From the NCBI RefSeq assembly GCF_003260975.1, contig NZ_CP030041.1, positions 682,001 through 746,000 of the forward strand: a DNA stretch of 64,000 nucleotides, written 5' to 3'. This document shows positions 37,633-46,806 of the stretch, one piece after another. Position numbers and translations under genes: made by a program. The first letter of the stretch is position 1; the number at the start of each line of letters is the position of its first letter. The notes under the pieces were generated by a model. The model saw nothing but the letters and a program-made list of their open reading frames with translations, searched no databases and had not been told where the DNA came from. Source of the stretch: Echinicola strongylocentroti (GTDB lineage Bacteria > Bacteroidota > Bacteroidia > Cytophagales > Cyclobacteriaceae).

Positions 37633-38684
37633 ATTCCAAGGCTATCTTTTGTTTCTCTTCTCACTATTTTCACAATACGGCTGTAGATGATTTCCGACAA
37701 GTTCCAGTTATATCCTTCAAAATCAACCGTATTGGTAAATTGGATGATTACCGTATCGATATCCTTGTGGTATTTTGCGATGGTTTGGTAACCAGGAATC
37801 AAGCCCGTATGGTCATACCGGTAAAGGGAGGAATAAATTCCCTGCTCTTTTTCATCCTTGAACATTGTCCCTTCGTTCAGTGCCCTCAAAAACATCCCTA
37901 AATCTTCTGCTGTAGCCAATATGGAGTCATTATCATCTGTTTTCAGGTCCCCATCATAACCGACATAATATCCGCTCATGACCTCATCCAGCTCCACATC
38001 ATGGATCGAGCCAAAGGTGTTCTCAAGATGGAGTGGATCCAGGATTTCCGTCTTGATGTATGCAAAGCGGTCTTGGCCAGTAACTTTTTCGATCAATTCG
38101 GCCAAGAGTAAATAATTGGTATTGCTGTATTCAAAATCCTGTCCGGGCTTAAAATCAGCAGGTAAATCCAAGATCAATTCCAACCGGTCTGCATTATTGG
38201 CTTTTGGTGCCGCCCAATAATTGAACGTGTCCGTATAATTGGGAATCCCACTTCTGTGCTGCACCAACATGCGTATGGTAATGCTGTCCGCATTTTCGAT
38301 CCGTCCTTCCAAATTCGGAAAATAATCCACAAGCGTCTTGTCCAAGGACAACCGCCCTTCAGTCACCAATTTGGTAATGGCCACGGCAGTATAAAGCTTA
38401 CTGACACTGGCGACTTTAAACAGCGCGTGGGGATCTGCGGGAATCTTCTCTTCGGTGTTTTTCCAGCCTGCAGCATAAAAAGCAGGCGGCCTTCCGCCTT
38501 CATCCACATATACCACAATACCGTCAAATCCCAGCTCTGTAGCCTTTTCGACCTGTTCTGCTACCGTATCCGGCAAGGGTACTACCCATGCCCAAATCAG
38601 GATCCATGGCACATAGAACAGGGAAATAATCGTCCCTATGGCCAAAATCACCCTGACGATTACCTTGATTTTGCTCTTTTTCAT
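37629..38684 (-). CDS. Serine hydrolase of the beta-lactamase/class C family
   Basis: This 351-aa protein has an N-terminal TM anchor (residues 8-35), the active-site SxxK as S93-V-S-K96, and YSNTNYLLLAELIE supplying the YxN motif. There is no clear C-terminal KTG; HTGLIPGYQT is in the corresponding place. It is a D-Ala-D-Ala peptidase or esterase-like enzyme facing the periplasm. It overlaps the PH-like gene by 4 bp. Confidence 0.85.
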   Translation of the reverse strand: MKKSKIKVIVRVILAIGTIISLFYVPWILIWAWVVPLPDTVAEQVEKATELGFDGIVVYVDEGGRPPAFYAAGWKNTEEKIPADPHALFKVASVSKLYTAVAITKLVTEGRLSLDKTLVDYFPNLEGRIENADSITIRMLVQHRSGIPNYTDTFNYWAAPKANNADRLELILDLPADFKPGQDFEYSNTNYLLLAELIEKVTGQDRFAYIKTEILDPLHLENTFGSIHDVELDEVMSGYYVGYDGDLKTDDNDSILATAEDLGMFLRALNEGTMFKDEKEQGIYSSLYRYDHTGLIPGYQTIAKYHKDIDTVIIQFTNTVDFEGYNWNLSEIIYSRIVKIVRRETKDSLGI

Positions 38685-39113
38685 CTGTTTTGTTTTGGGA
38701 GAATTGACCCAATCTCCCAGAAGTTATTCATTTCATTGCTGGTGACAGGACCTTCCAAAGGTTCGGTCACCCTTTAAAGGCATCCTTCACCTGGGTTTTC
38801 CTGATCAATCTTAGTGGAAAAACGCCAACTCACTCCACAAACTGCCCTTATCAGCCAAGACCTCACCTATTGTGCAGGCGAGAGGAGTTTTTCTGGCTCC
38901 ACCTTTAATAGTAAAAGTAAATACGTCGTTATATCCGTTCATTTTTCAACTCGTCTTATGCATTAGGAATCGTCATAGCCTGTTCCGATAGCTATCGGAT
39001 AGAACTGAAAGTACAAGAAAATCAGTTAGTTTGGAGATTCGAGAGCACAGCTAGGCGGATCAGGTCTCAAGAGATAGGCTAATGCATATTCCGGGACTGA
39101 CCACCGTGGAGTG
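38685..39113. repeat. Intergenic region with a TCCGATAGCTATCGGA palindrome
   Basis: No gene is seen. The perfect palindrome at about 38984-38999 resembles the short hairpin in intron 1 at 57176-57193. The flanking GCATTAGGAATCG...TAGCCT sequence is repeated in altered form near 36775-36800, so this is probably a dispersed repeat. Confidence 0.4.
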
Positions 39114-39848
39114 TTACCTGTATTCCGGGTTTTCAAATTCCCAGCGAGCACCATCATCCCAGTCTTCCCTTGAGTTACCATAATTGGGATACCCATTATT
39201 GGCTTTTAACATCGCTGCCAAATGGAGTAAATTATAGGTCATAAAAGTGGTATTTCTGTTGGTAAAATTACTATCAAAACCAACAGGAGTATCCAATTTT
39301 TCCCCATTCCACTCCTTATCCCCATAGCTTGCTCCTGGCCCTACTTCACCGATCCAGCCGCAATCTGCTTGGGGTGGAATAGAATATCCAAGATGCTGAA
39401 GGGAGTAAAGGATGCCCATCGCACAATGCTTCACTCCATCCTCATTGCCCGTAATGACACAGCCGCCTGCTTTACCATAATATATGTACTGCCCTTTGTC
39501 ATTTTTCATACCACTCATCGCATACAGTCGCTCTATTAACTTCTGGGTAACGGACGACTTCTCTCCGAGCCAAATGGGAGTCCCTATCACTAAAATATCA
39601 GCCTCAATAATTCTCTTAAATAAATCCGGCCATTCGTCCTCGTCCCAGTTATGGTCCTTCATGTCCGGATATACACCATTGGCTACTTGATGGTCCACTA
39701 ACCTAATAAAATCCGTCTGGACATTTTCATTCTTCATGATACGCTGTGAAACCTCCATTAAGGTAGCAGTATGGCTCAGTTGGGGAGACTTTTTCAGGGT
39801 ACAATTAACAAATACCGCTTTTAAATCACTGAAGTCATTCTTTTTCAT
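39114..39848 (-). CDS. Flavodoxin-like NAD(P)H-dependent FMN reductase
   Basis: This 244-aa flavodoxin-fold protein has VFVNCTLKKSPQLSHTATLM at the FMN phosphate loop and ADILVIGTPIWLGEKSSVTQ at the second FMN site, both typical of the FMN_red/NADPH quinone reductase family. No signal peptide is visible. It is a single gene; the physiological substrate is unknown. Confidence 0.82.
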   Translation of the reverse strand: MKKNDFSDLKAVFVNCTLKKSPQLSHTATLMEVSQRIMKNENVQTDFIRLVDHQVANGVYPDMKDHNWDEDEWPDLFKRIIEADILVIGTPIWLGEKSSVTQKLIERLYAMSGMKNDKGQYIYYGKAGGCVITGNEDGVKHCAMGILYSLQHLGYSIPPQADCGWIGEVGPGASYGDKEWNGEKLDTPVGFDSNFTNRNTTFMTYNLLHLAAMLKANNGYPNYGNSREDWDDGARWEFENPEYR

Positions 39849-40152
39849 ATTGTCTATTTTAAAAAAACACTAAACCCGATTTATACAATTTCAGATCGCA
39901 AACCTAAAGGCCGTGGCGTAGATAGGCCAATTCATATTTCGCGATAAAGTCCCTCCCCTATCCACTGCAATAGCTTATGTATTAAGATAGTGTTTTTTGC
40001 AGACTAAACCATCTGTATGGTAGGTTTTTACAAAAGTCGACCGGTTGAAAAAGGATAAATCTCAACCCGGTTTATGCAAATCCTATTAACCTGAAAAGTT
40101 TTCTCATAAAAAATTTCATTTTCAAATGTTCAACAGTGGTAAAACATGAACG
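39849..40152. other. Intergenic region without recognised features
   Basis: About 300 bp upstream of the flavodoxin gene. It is AT-rich and should carry that gene's promoter; I see no ORF, repeat or clear promoter box. Confidence 0.3.
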
Positions 40153-41061
40153 TCAGATTTTATATTGTTCTCTGTACTCCGTTGGGCTGAGGCCTTCTTT
40201 TTTTTTGAATAATCTCGAAAAATATGGAGGGTATTCAAAACCCAATTCGTAAGCCACTTCAGCAACTGATTTACTGGGATTTAGCAAAATATTCTTGGCC
40301 TCATCGATCAGGTACAATTGCAAATGCTCGGTTGACGTTTTTCCTGTTTCTTTTTTAAGTGTATCGCTTAGGTAACGCTGCGAAACCGACAGTTGATTGG
40401 CGATTTGTTCTATGCTGGGTATTCCGCTTTCCTGCAATTGCCCAGAATCAAAATAGTCCTCTAACTGCTGATTAAACTGCTCTAACAAATCATTGGAAAG
40501 CTCTTTTCGATTGATAAACTGCCTTTCGTAAAAGCGATTGGCGTATTTAAAGAGAGTGCTTAGTTGTGAGATAATAATGTCCTTGCTGAATTCATCATGA
40601 TTGTTGTGGTATTCAATATCAATACTCTCCACGATCGCCTCCATCTGCTTTTCCTCCTTGGGTGAGAGATGTAGTGCCTCGTTGGCCGAATAAGAAAAGA
40701 ACCCATATTTCTTAACCTGATGTGCCAACTCCGTCCCTTTGAGAAAATCCTCATGGAAGTTTATCGAAAAGCCTTTTTGCTCAAATACCACGCTGCTATC
40801 CCATTGCAGCACTTGTCTTGGGGCTATGAAAATCAATGCACCATTGGTAAAATCATACCGCGTCCGTCCGTAGTTTAAGTCCCCTTTGACGATTTTTTTC
40901 AAGCTTATAGAATAGCAATCGTTGGTGATTGGCGGAGAGCTTGCTTTTGGGCAAGGCAAAAAACCCTCGCCCACGGCAGAAAACACACTCAACATCGGAT
41001 GCTCTGGACGCGGAAGTTCTAGGTAATCCAAATAGGCGGACAATGTTTTAAAATGCTGCAT
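40153..41061 (-). CDS. AraC-family transcriptional regulator
   Basis: This 302-aa protein has a cupin-like N-terminal domain and a C-terminal double helix-turn-helix (about residues 200-300): IEQIANQLSVSQRYLSDTLKKETG and SVAEVAYELGFEYPPYFSRLFKKKEG. It begins just downstream of a small membrane protein gene and an SDR gene on the same strand, which it may control. Confidence 0.9.
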   Translation of the reverse strand: MQHFKTLSAYLDYLELPRPEHPMLSVFSAVGEGFLPCPKASSPPITNDCYSISLKKIVKGDLNYGRTRYDFTNGALIFIAPRQVLQWDSSVVFEQKGFSINFHEDFLKGTELAHQVKKYGFFSYSANEALHLSPKEEKQMEAIVESIDIEYHNNHDEFSKDIIISQLSTLFKYANRFYERQFINRKELSNDLLEQFNQQLEDYFDSGQLQESGIPSIEQIANQLSVSQRYLSDTLKKETGKTSTEHLQLYLIDEAKNILLNPSKSVAEVAYELGFEYPPYFSRLFKKKEGLSPTEYREQYKI

Positions 41062-41062
41062 T

Positions 41063-41575
41063 TTATTTTTTCAACTCTTTATCTGCTTTCAATAGTTGTT
41101 TTTGGTAAGCTTCAATTCTGCCATGCGCAGTCCCGTCAATCAACAAAATAACAACCAACATGGCAATAGCTGTAATCATACTGGCACGCCAAATAGGCGA
41201 GTTTACAAATAAAATAACGAGGGAACACACCGCAATTATAATGGGAACGGCCGTAAAAACGACGTTTTTATATTCTTTTAAAGTACTTTCGGAACGTACG
41301 AGTTCTGAATCCACAAAGGCAGCAGCATCACTATTAAAGGCCTTTTCGAACTGTGTAATCCTTGATTTATTCGTAAAAAACAGCCCTAGCCCAATTATTA
41401 ACAGTAATGTCCCTGCCACCAATGTTGGAATAATGTAGGCTCTGGCTATATCGGTTTTTCCCAATTGCCAAAACCCAAGGCCTGCCGCCATAAACCCCAC
41501 TCCAAAAAGAATGAAAAATGGTGTTGAAAAAAGCTCGGCTTTTGCCCAATCTATTGATGCTTTTAAAATATCCAT
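41063..41575 (-). CDS. Hypothetical four-helix membrane protein
   Basis: This protein of about 170 residues has hydrophobic helices near residues 17-37, 45-67, 105-125 and 130-150. ATG 41575 (MDILKASIDWAKAELF) is preferred; an upstream in-frame extension to 41710 is Cys/Gly/Arg-rich and unlike membrane protein sequence. It ends 1 bp before the AraC gene. Function unknown. Confidence 0.65.
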   Translation of the reverse strand: MDILKASIDWAKAELFSTPFFILFGVGFMAAGLGFWQLGKTDIARAYIIPTLVAGTLLLIIGLGLFFTNKSRITQFEKAFNSDAAAFVDSELVRSESTLKEYKNVVFTAVPIIIAVCSLVILFVNSPIWRASMITAIAMLVVILLIDGTAHGRIEAYQKQLLKADKELKK

Positions 41576-41742
41576 GATTTGTGTATTGATTCGCACTATG
41601 CATTGGCCACACCTTCCTCCAGAAGCAGACAGGCCGGCGCACAGGGTCCTGGTCCGAAAGCTACCGCATACGTTATTATACTGATCCACCGAGACAGGCC
41701 ACACTACCACTAATGCACAGTGCGGGTTTAAGATGTACTAAT

Positions 41743-42696
41743 TTATAAATTCCACTTTAATCCTGTCGCTTTTTCGGATACTTCCCACAGTTTTTCTGCT
41801 ATAGCTTTATCTTTTGCGTGGGCTTCCAGTATGCATTCTCCTACTGGGCCAGTCCAGTAATTTTTTCCAGTAGGGCCATAAAAGCTACCTTGGTCTAAAT
41901 TTGGTTCTGTGGCACACATTAATTCAGGGTAAGAACCTTTTTCAGCCGACTGTACCAATGGAGATAACTTCATCAGTTGCCAAATGAAACGTGTCATTAA
42001 GCTACCGCTCGTTTTGATCAGTGATGTTCTTGAGGCGCCAGGATGACAAGCATAGACTTGTACATCAGTCTTGCCCGCCTTTTTCAACCTCTCTTGTAAC
42101 TCATAGGCGGTCATTATCTGCGCTAATTTACTCTGGCTATAGGCATCATTTCCAGTGTAGCCATTGTCCCAGTTCATATCCTCAAACTTGATGGTTTTAA
42201 TGCCCATTTTATAGCCTTCACTGCCTACAACCACTATGCGTCCTTTGGATTTTTGAATCAATGGAAAAAGCAGTGCTTGTAGTGCAAAATGCCCATAGTG
42301 GTTTACACCAAGCTGACTTTCAAATCCATCAACCGTAAGCTTCCGATCGGGCACTTGTGCAATGGCACCATTACATATCAATGCATCGATACGTGGCACT
42401 TTTTCAAGTACCTCTGCCGCTGCTTTTCGTACAGAAGCTTGTTCTGCCAAATCCATGAGAATAAATGTGGTTTCTATATCATTGCCCAATTCATTTTTTA
42501 AGGTCGAAATGACTTCCGCAGATTTTTTAGCATTACGGTTTAGCATCACCACTTTTGCTCCCTTGGACAGCAATATGCGGGAAGCTTCAAACCCAGTACC
42601 ACTTGTAGTCCCCGTTATGAGGTATGTTTTGCCCTTGAGTGATCCAATTCTCTCTGGTGTCCATCCCTTTTTTCCAAATTGATTTTTAGTGCTCAT
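41743..42696 (-). CDS. Short-chain dehydrogenase/reductase
   Basis: This 317-aa SDR has the cofactor motif TGTTSGTGFEASRIL (TGxxxGxG, about residues 28-42), LICNGA in place of NNAG, and the catalytic YSQSK. VMLNRNAKK after the first beta-strand pair suggests NADPH preference. Its closest general type is the retinol/protochlorophyllide-reductase-like group. It is co-directional with the membrane protein and AraC genes. Confidence 0.88.
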   Translation of the reverse strand: MSTKNQFGKKGWTPERIGSLKGKTYLITGTTSGTGFEASRILLSKGAKVVMLNRNAKKSAEVISTLKNELGNDIETTFILMDLAEQASVRKAAAEVLEKVPRIDALICNGAIAQVPDRKLTVDGFESQLGVNHYGHFALQALLFPLIQKSKGRIVVVGSEGYKMGIKTIKFEDMNWDNGYTGNDAYSQSKLAQIMTAYELQERLKKAGKTDVQVYACHPGASRTSLIKTSGSLMTRFIWQLMKLSPLVQSAEKGSYPELMCATEPNLDQGSFYGPTGKNYWTGPVGECILEAHAKDKAIAEKLWEVSEKATGLKWNL

Positions 42697-42808
42697 CTCT
42701 GTTTTATATGTTGTTGATACAAAGATCAGTACAAAATCCAGGACCTGACTTATACAGAATTGCGAATGATAGATACTTTTTGGTTTTACTTAGCCCAGTA
42801 TATTGATT

Positions 42809-44689
42809 TCATTCCAATAGTACTTTTTCTTTCTTGGGATATTTCACCTCATAGCTTAGGTCCAATTCCCTTTGTTGTTGAGGTTGAAGTTCAAGTTCCC
42901 ATGTCACTTCGCCAGTTTTTTCGTCCAGTTTACCGTTCGAAAGCTCAATAGGTGATACAGAAATGTCGCTAATTGCTGCGACTGGAAGCTGATCGAAAAG
43001 TGTCAAATTGATGTTCTGGGATTTTTTGTTCCGAACAACAATCTCATATCCTCGACTTTCGATCTTATTGCTACCAATCGTTCTTCGCTTGGTAAATTCA
43101 TCAACCTTTTCACGGCCAATTACGATGCTCTTGTCTCTTCCCAATGAAATGTTTAAGGTATCATCCATTGAGCGAGCATCGAGGATCGATCGGCCTACAT
43201 AAGCGTCCTCAAAATATAAATTCGCCTCCCCCTCAAGTAAGTTGTACTGGTCCCAATTGATTACCCGGGCAATTAGGAAAGCATCCAAATCAAGTTTAGG
43301 GACGGCATAATATTCATAGATTGTTTCTATTTGATAACTGTTCAGATCAACTGAAAGCTTTTCACCGTTTGACTTTATAGAATAGGGTTCATCTACTTCA
43401 AACTCCACAGTTGTTTGATTTTCTATTGTAGAGGTCGTAATCACATCAGCCTCACGAGCGACGCTACTTGCTCCTCGTATTCTGATACCAGCACTCTTTC
43501 CCTGAAGTTCATTAGGTGCACCATATCCCGTGACAACAATTTCTTCCAAGGCCATTACATCAGGTTCCAGCCTAGCATTGATTTTCTGTGAAGTTATTGG
43601 CAATTCCTGTGACACATATCCGACAAAAGATATGGCCAAATGAGTCACCCCATTAGGGAGAGTCAAAGAATAATTACCATCTATATCCGTAACTGTCCCT
43701 ACAGTGGTGCCTTTCACTTGTACAGCTACGCCAGGTAGTGGCAGGCCATTTTCGTCTACTATTACGCCAGAAACATTTCGCACTGAATTAGAGATCATTC
43801 CATAGGCTGATCGGTTTAGGATCGTATTGCGGGCATAGTTTAAATGCCACGTTTCTAGTTCAGGGGCAACCCCGCTTTGATTTGGATCACCATTTGATAG
43901 TTTTAGTCTGACATTCTCCCAATCCACTCCAGTATTTTGGTAAATATCTGCTTTGTATTTTAGTTCCAATGGCAGATCGACACTGGCAACTCTCACGTCG
44001 TATTTGGGATACCAACCAACATTGGAGACTAAATAGGAGATCTTGAAATCACCGCTGACCTTGCTCTTGGAGTCTATCCTTATTTCAATTTCGCTTGTTG
44101 GTAATCCATCGTTTCCTTGTACGCTGGAGATTTCTTGTTTGATTTTATCTTGTTCCTTGTTCAGTTCCTTGATTCTGAGTCTAGTCTCGATTTCATCTGT
44201 TTTGATAGATGTCAGTTCTCGGTCATAAAACTCAATGGCCTGCTTAATTTGGGTTAATGAAGCTCCAGAAGTTTCTCCTCCTAGGTTTTTATTTTTATCA
44301 AGAAGACTTTGCTTTTCTGAAAGTATTTGAAGTCTTGATTCAGCTGTAGAAACTTCATGCTCTATCGATTCTATCTCCTTTTTTAGGCTGTCTATTTTCT
44401 CATCTTTTTTTAATGAGTTAAGGTAGTTAAGCTTATGGTTCACAGACAATATTGTAAAATCACCCGTTGCTTTCACTTGGACGCTTTTGTCATCTATATG
44501 TGGAGAAAGTGATTTTATAAGCACCATTGATTTTCCTGGAGGGATATCAAGGTCTCCACTACGGCTGATTAGTCCGCCTTTGACATAAATGGTCACTTGA
44601 TCAATTTTGGTTTTGAGCTCCCTTTCGGTGAAGGATTGTGAAAAAGTTTGATGAGCCAGAAGCAATGCAAATAGTGTAAGGTATTTCAT
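42809..44689 (-). CDS. DUF4139/MuiA-type secreted protein with SusC-like insert
   Basis: This protein of 626 residues has a signal peptide (MKYLTLFALLLAHQTFSQ), a DUF4140-like N-terminal domain, a coiled coil (about 85-200), and a DUF4139 beta domain ending in VKYPKKEKVLLE. A carboxypeptidase-regulatory-like domain, SGVIVDENGLPLPGVAVQV..., is inserted near the middle and runs into EEIVVTGYG plus a short plug-like SAGIRIRGASS, exactly as at the start of SusC proteins but with no barrel. ATG 44689 is preferred over a TTG at 44764 because it begins the signal peptide. Function unknown. Confidence 0.8.
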   Translation of the reverse strand: MKYLTLFALLLAHQTFSQSFTERELKTKIDQVTIYVKGGLISRSGDLDIPPGKSMVLIKSLSPHIDDKSVQVKATGDFTILSVNHKLNYLNSLKKDEKIDSLKKEIESIEHEVSTAESRLQILSEKQSLLDKNKNLGGETSGASLTQIKQAIEFYDRELTSIKTDEIETRLRIKELNKEQDKIKQEISSVQGNDGLPTSEIEIRIDSKSKVSGDFKISYLVSNVGWYPKYDVRVASVDLPLELKYKADIYQNTGVDWENVRLKLSNGDPNQSGVAPELETWHLNYARNTILNRSAYGMISNSVRNVSGVIVDENGLPLPGVAVQVKGTTVGTVTDIDGNYSLTLPNGVTHLAISFVGYVSQELPITSQKINARLEPDVMALEEIVVTGYGAPNELQGKSAGIRIRGASSVAREADVITTSTIENQTTVEFEVDEPYSIKSNGEKLSVDLNSYQIETIYEYYAVPKLDLDAFLIARVINWDQYNLLEGEANLYFEDAYVGRSILDARSMDDTLNISLGRDKSIVIGREKVDEFTKRRTIGSNKIESRGYEIVVRNKKSQNINLTLFDQLPVAAISDISVSPIELSNGKLDEKTGEVTWELELQPQQQRELDLSYEVKYPKKEKVLLE

Positions 44690-44889
44690 GATCTCTTTCT
44701 TTATGAGATGGAAGATAACTCTAAACTCCAATAAATGGACAAAAATATTTTCTTTGAAAAGCAATACATACCATTAAACACATGGTTTATTTTGTTTTTT
44801 TCGCACCTAATCTACCAAATACGAATTAAAAATACGAAAGGGGCATACCTTGGTATATCACTATTTATAAACCGTGTAAGGTGGCTTTT

Positions 44890-45113
44890 TTATTCCGTAA
44901 TATTTCTCAATTCACTTCTGAAGTTATCTTTATCAATCAATTTCCCGAAAAACAAACTATTCGCTTGATCCTTGATATCAATAGCTTTTTGCAACGTATC
45001 AAATTCTGTGTTCTCAGTTCTTCATTTTCTGGAAAATCCCACTCAACTCTGTTCACCATTTGGGCAAACGATGTCTTACCTAAAAGTAGTAATATGATTA
45101 TTATCCCTCTCAT
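44890..45113 (-). pseudogene. Small secreted protein gene with a frameshift
   Basis: ATG 45113 opens a signal peptide (MRGIIIILLLLGKTSFAQ) and the frame reads on to WDFPENEEL near 45022. A shift of one base there gives ENTEFDTLQKAIDIKDQANSLF... ending at TAA 44890-44892. Joined, the product would be about 74 residues. Either one base was lost in evolution or this is a sequence error. Confidence 0.55.
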
Positions 45114-45119
45114 TTTTCA

Positions 45120-45243
45120 GCTTGTTGCCAGTGGTATCGGTTAAGAATAGTTGCGGGGTTTAACATGAAACTTTGCAGGTTCGCTCCAAACAGAATATCC
45201 ACTTCTCAATAGTTATCAACGCTCAGGAATAGCGAGAACAAGC
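45120..45243. repeat. Element with GCTTGTT/AACAAGC terminal repeats (weak attC-like)
   Basis: GCTTGTT (45120-45126) and AACAAGC (45237-45243) bound a 124-bp segment between two small secreted-protein genes. TTGTTGCCAGTGG at the left resembles the right end of the element at 53561-53619. The internal symmetry is poor, so this is a doubtful or decayed member of the array's repeat set. Confidence 0.35.
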
Positions 45244-45245
45244 AA

Positions 45246-45851
45246 TTACTTAAGGTCATTATTGGCAATTGGTCCTATTTCTTCAGTCCCTCTTATTAGT
45301 ATTTCCTTCCTTTTTTTTAGGTTTTCGGCCGTTTTTGTCTTTAGCCTAATCAGATTGACTTCTGTATTTTCAGATGTTTTTACTTTTTGAACAATAATTG
45401 ATAATATAAAATTTTCATCTACTAAAGTTCTGTCTTTGCTATTTTCTATGATCTTTTCGTCAATTTGATAGATAATGGGATTTTCATTCAATTCTAAATA
45501 TTTATCGCAAAGCCCTTCCAATGTCAGGAAATTTGGTTTGTAATCAGATTTCATCTTTATTAAAACCTTTCCGTAATATTCATTGCCATCTATTTCATAT
45601 TTCTCTTTTTTGATTTCCAATGTCTCCGTTTTATCAGGACTTATAAAACTCAAAACTTCTAGATTTCCAATAAACTTTTCGTCTATAAAGACCCCTACTG
45701 GTTTTTGGCCGGATTGAAATTCACTTGAGTTGTCTGAATAAAAAACGTTCACTTCTGAGCCCTCTGGTTTATCAGTGGACTTTTCAGAAATACCCTGGCA
45801 AAATGAATTAAATGTCAGGAAAAATAATAGAAATGCAAAAATGGCTCTCAT
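45246..45851 (-). CDS. Secreted hypothetical protein
   Basis: This protein of 201 residues has a signal peptide (MRAIFAFLLFFLTFNSFCQG). ATG 45851 is preferred over a TTG two codons upstream. The body has a short conserved-looking VGVFIDEKFIGNLEVLSFISP segment and a Lys-rich C-terminus. I do not recognise the family. It may be the first gene of the accessory array. Confidence 0.6.
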   Translation of the reverse strand: MRAIFAFLLFFLTFNSFCQGISEKSTDKPEGSEVNVFYSDNSSEFQSGQKPVGVFIDEKFIGNLEVLSFISPDKTETLEIKKEKYEIDGNEYYGKVLIKMKSDYKPNFLTLEGLCDKYLELNENPIIYQIDEKIIENSKDRTLVDENFILSIIVQKVKTSENTEVNLIRLKTKTAENLKKRKEILIRGTEEIGPIANNDLK

Positions 45852-45963
45852 GTTCAATTATTTATGATTCAAATTTAGACTTTGCTTAGGCATATTAAAA
45901 TCGAAAATGAGCGATGGATGTTTTTCAGCCTCTAATAAGAACCTCTGCGGTTTTGTGCAACAG

Positions 45964-46581
45964 TTATTTTTTATTCTTCAGTTTCTCTTTTCGTTTTGCT
46001 ATTTTGCCCAATTTAAACTCTCTACGTTGTTTGGTTATTTCATAAAGGACAATGCCTGTTGAAGTCCCCAAGTTCAGGCTTTCAATTATTCCGTACATTG
46101 GGATATTAATACAAGCTTTGCTATTTTTTACAGCCCTTTCGCTAATTCCTCTTGACTCGTTTCCGAACCAAACAGCAAGCTTCATTTTAGTATATTTCCC
46201 TTCATGTAGTACGATGTTCTTTTGTCCTTTCAGGTGAGGAGATGTGACCATTGACACAAACCCATTTTTGTCCAAATGATCAATGCATCCTTCTGTGCTA
46301 CTAAACTTCTTAACAAATGACCATTTAATAGCAGAACCCGATGTTTTGGTGAGCATTACGTCAGTCCTCATTTCTTGCCAATCGTCAGGAACCTTATCTC
46401 GACTATCGATGATGTAGAGCTTTTCAACTCCTAAGGCATTGATATTTCGAATTGTTCTTCCAATATTTTTATAGTCTTGAGGTTCTTCTAGGACAGCGAT
46501 CAAATTTTTACAACGAAATTCCTTTATCGCACCAGCTTTCTTGCGAAGAGAACTCTTTTCTTTCGTCTCGTTGTTTTTCAT
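45964..46581 (-). CDS. SpoU/TrmH-family RNA 2'-O-methyltransferase
   Basis: This 205-aa SPOUT methyltransferase has motif 1 NIGRTIRNINALGV, motif 2 LAVWFGNESRGIS, and motif 3 INIPMYGIIESLNLGTSTGIVLYE, which form the trefoil-knot SAM site. A basic C-terminal tail ends the protein. It probably methylates a ribose in tRNA or rRNA. It sits among accessory minus-strand genes and next to an attC-like palindrome, so it may be an acquired modification enzyme. Confidence 0.88.
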   Translation of the reverse strand: MKNNETKEKSSLRKKAGAIKEFRCKNLIAVLEEPQDYKNIGRTIRNINALGVEKLYIIDSRDKVPDDWQEMRTDVMLTKTSGSAIKWSFVKKFSSTEGCIDHLDKNGFVSMVTSPHLKGQKNIVLHEGKYTKMKLAVWFGNESRGISERAVKNSKACINIPMYGIIESLNLGTSTGIVLYEITKQRREFKLGKIAKRKEKLKNKK

Positions 46582-46598
46582 TTCTTATTAGTGTGGCT

Positions 46599-46731
46599 AG
46601 CGGTCTGGTCTGTTTATAACCGTCAGATACGAGTAAATATACAGAAAGATTTTACGAGTAACAGACGTTAGCAATTACGAGCGGATTCGCACGTAGTGGA
46701 ATCCGCCGTAATTACGGTTATACCATGTGTT
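46599..46731. repeat. attC-like palindromic element, family A (copy 1)
   Basis: TATAACCGT (46615-46623) pairs with ACGGTTATA (46714-46722). Inside, GCGGATTC (46681-46688) pairs with GAATCCGC (46699-46706), and flanking AATTACG/CGTAATT extend the stem with one bulged A. The right end has GTT (46729-46731); the left has AGC where AAC is expected. It shares sequence with the element at 54396-54520 and follows the DUF4625 gene on the minus strand. Confidence 0.65.
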
Positions 46732-46806
46732 CTAAGGAAATTCCTTTTTGGTTTATAAAATCCAGTCTCCTTCTTCTTTATTGTTTTACTAGAAATATTT
46801 CCCAGT

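Noticed and set aside
41576..41710. 45-residue N-terminal extension of the membrane protein
   Set aside because: The extension is Cys/Arg/Gly-rich and unlike the rest; ATG 41575 gives a normal start.
44735..45144. Plus-strand ORFs in the DUF4139 upstream region
   Set aside because: They are antisense to the frameshifted secreted-protein gene, which has a signal peptide and a better coding pattern.
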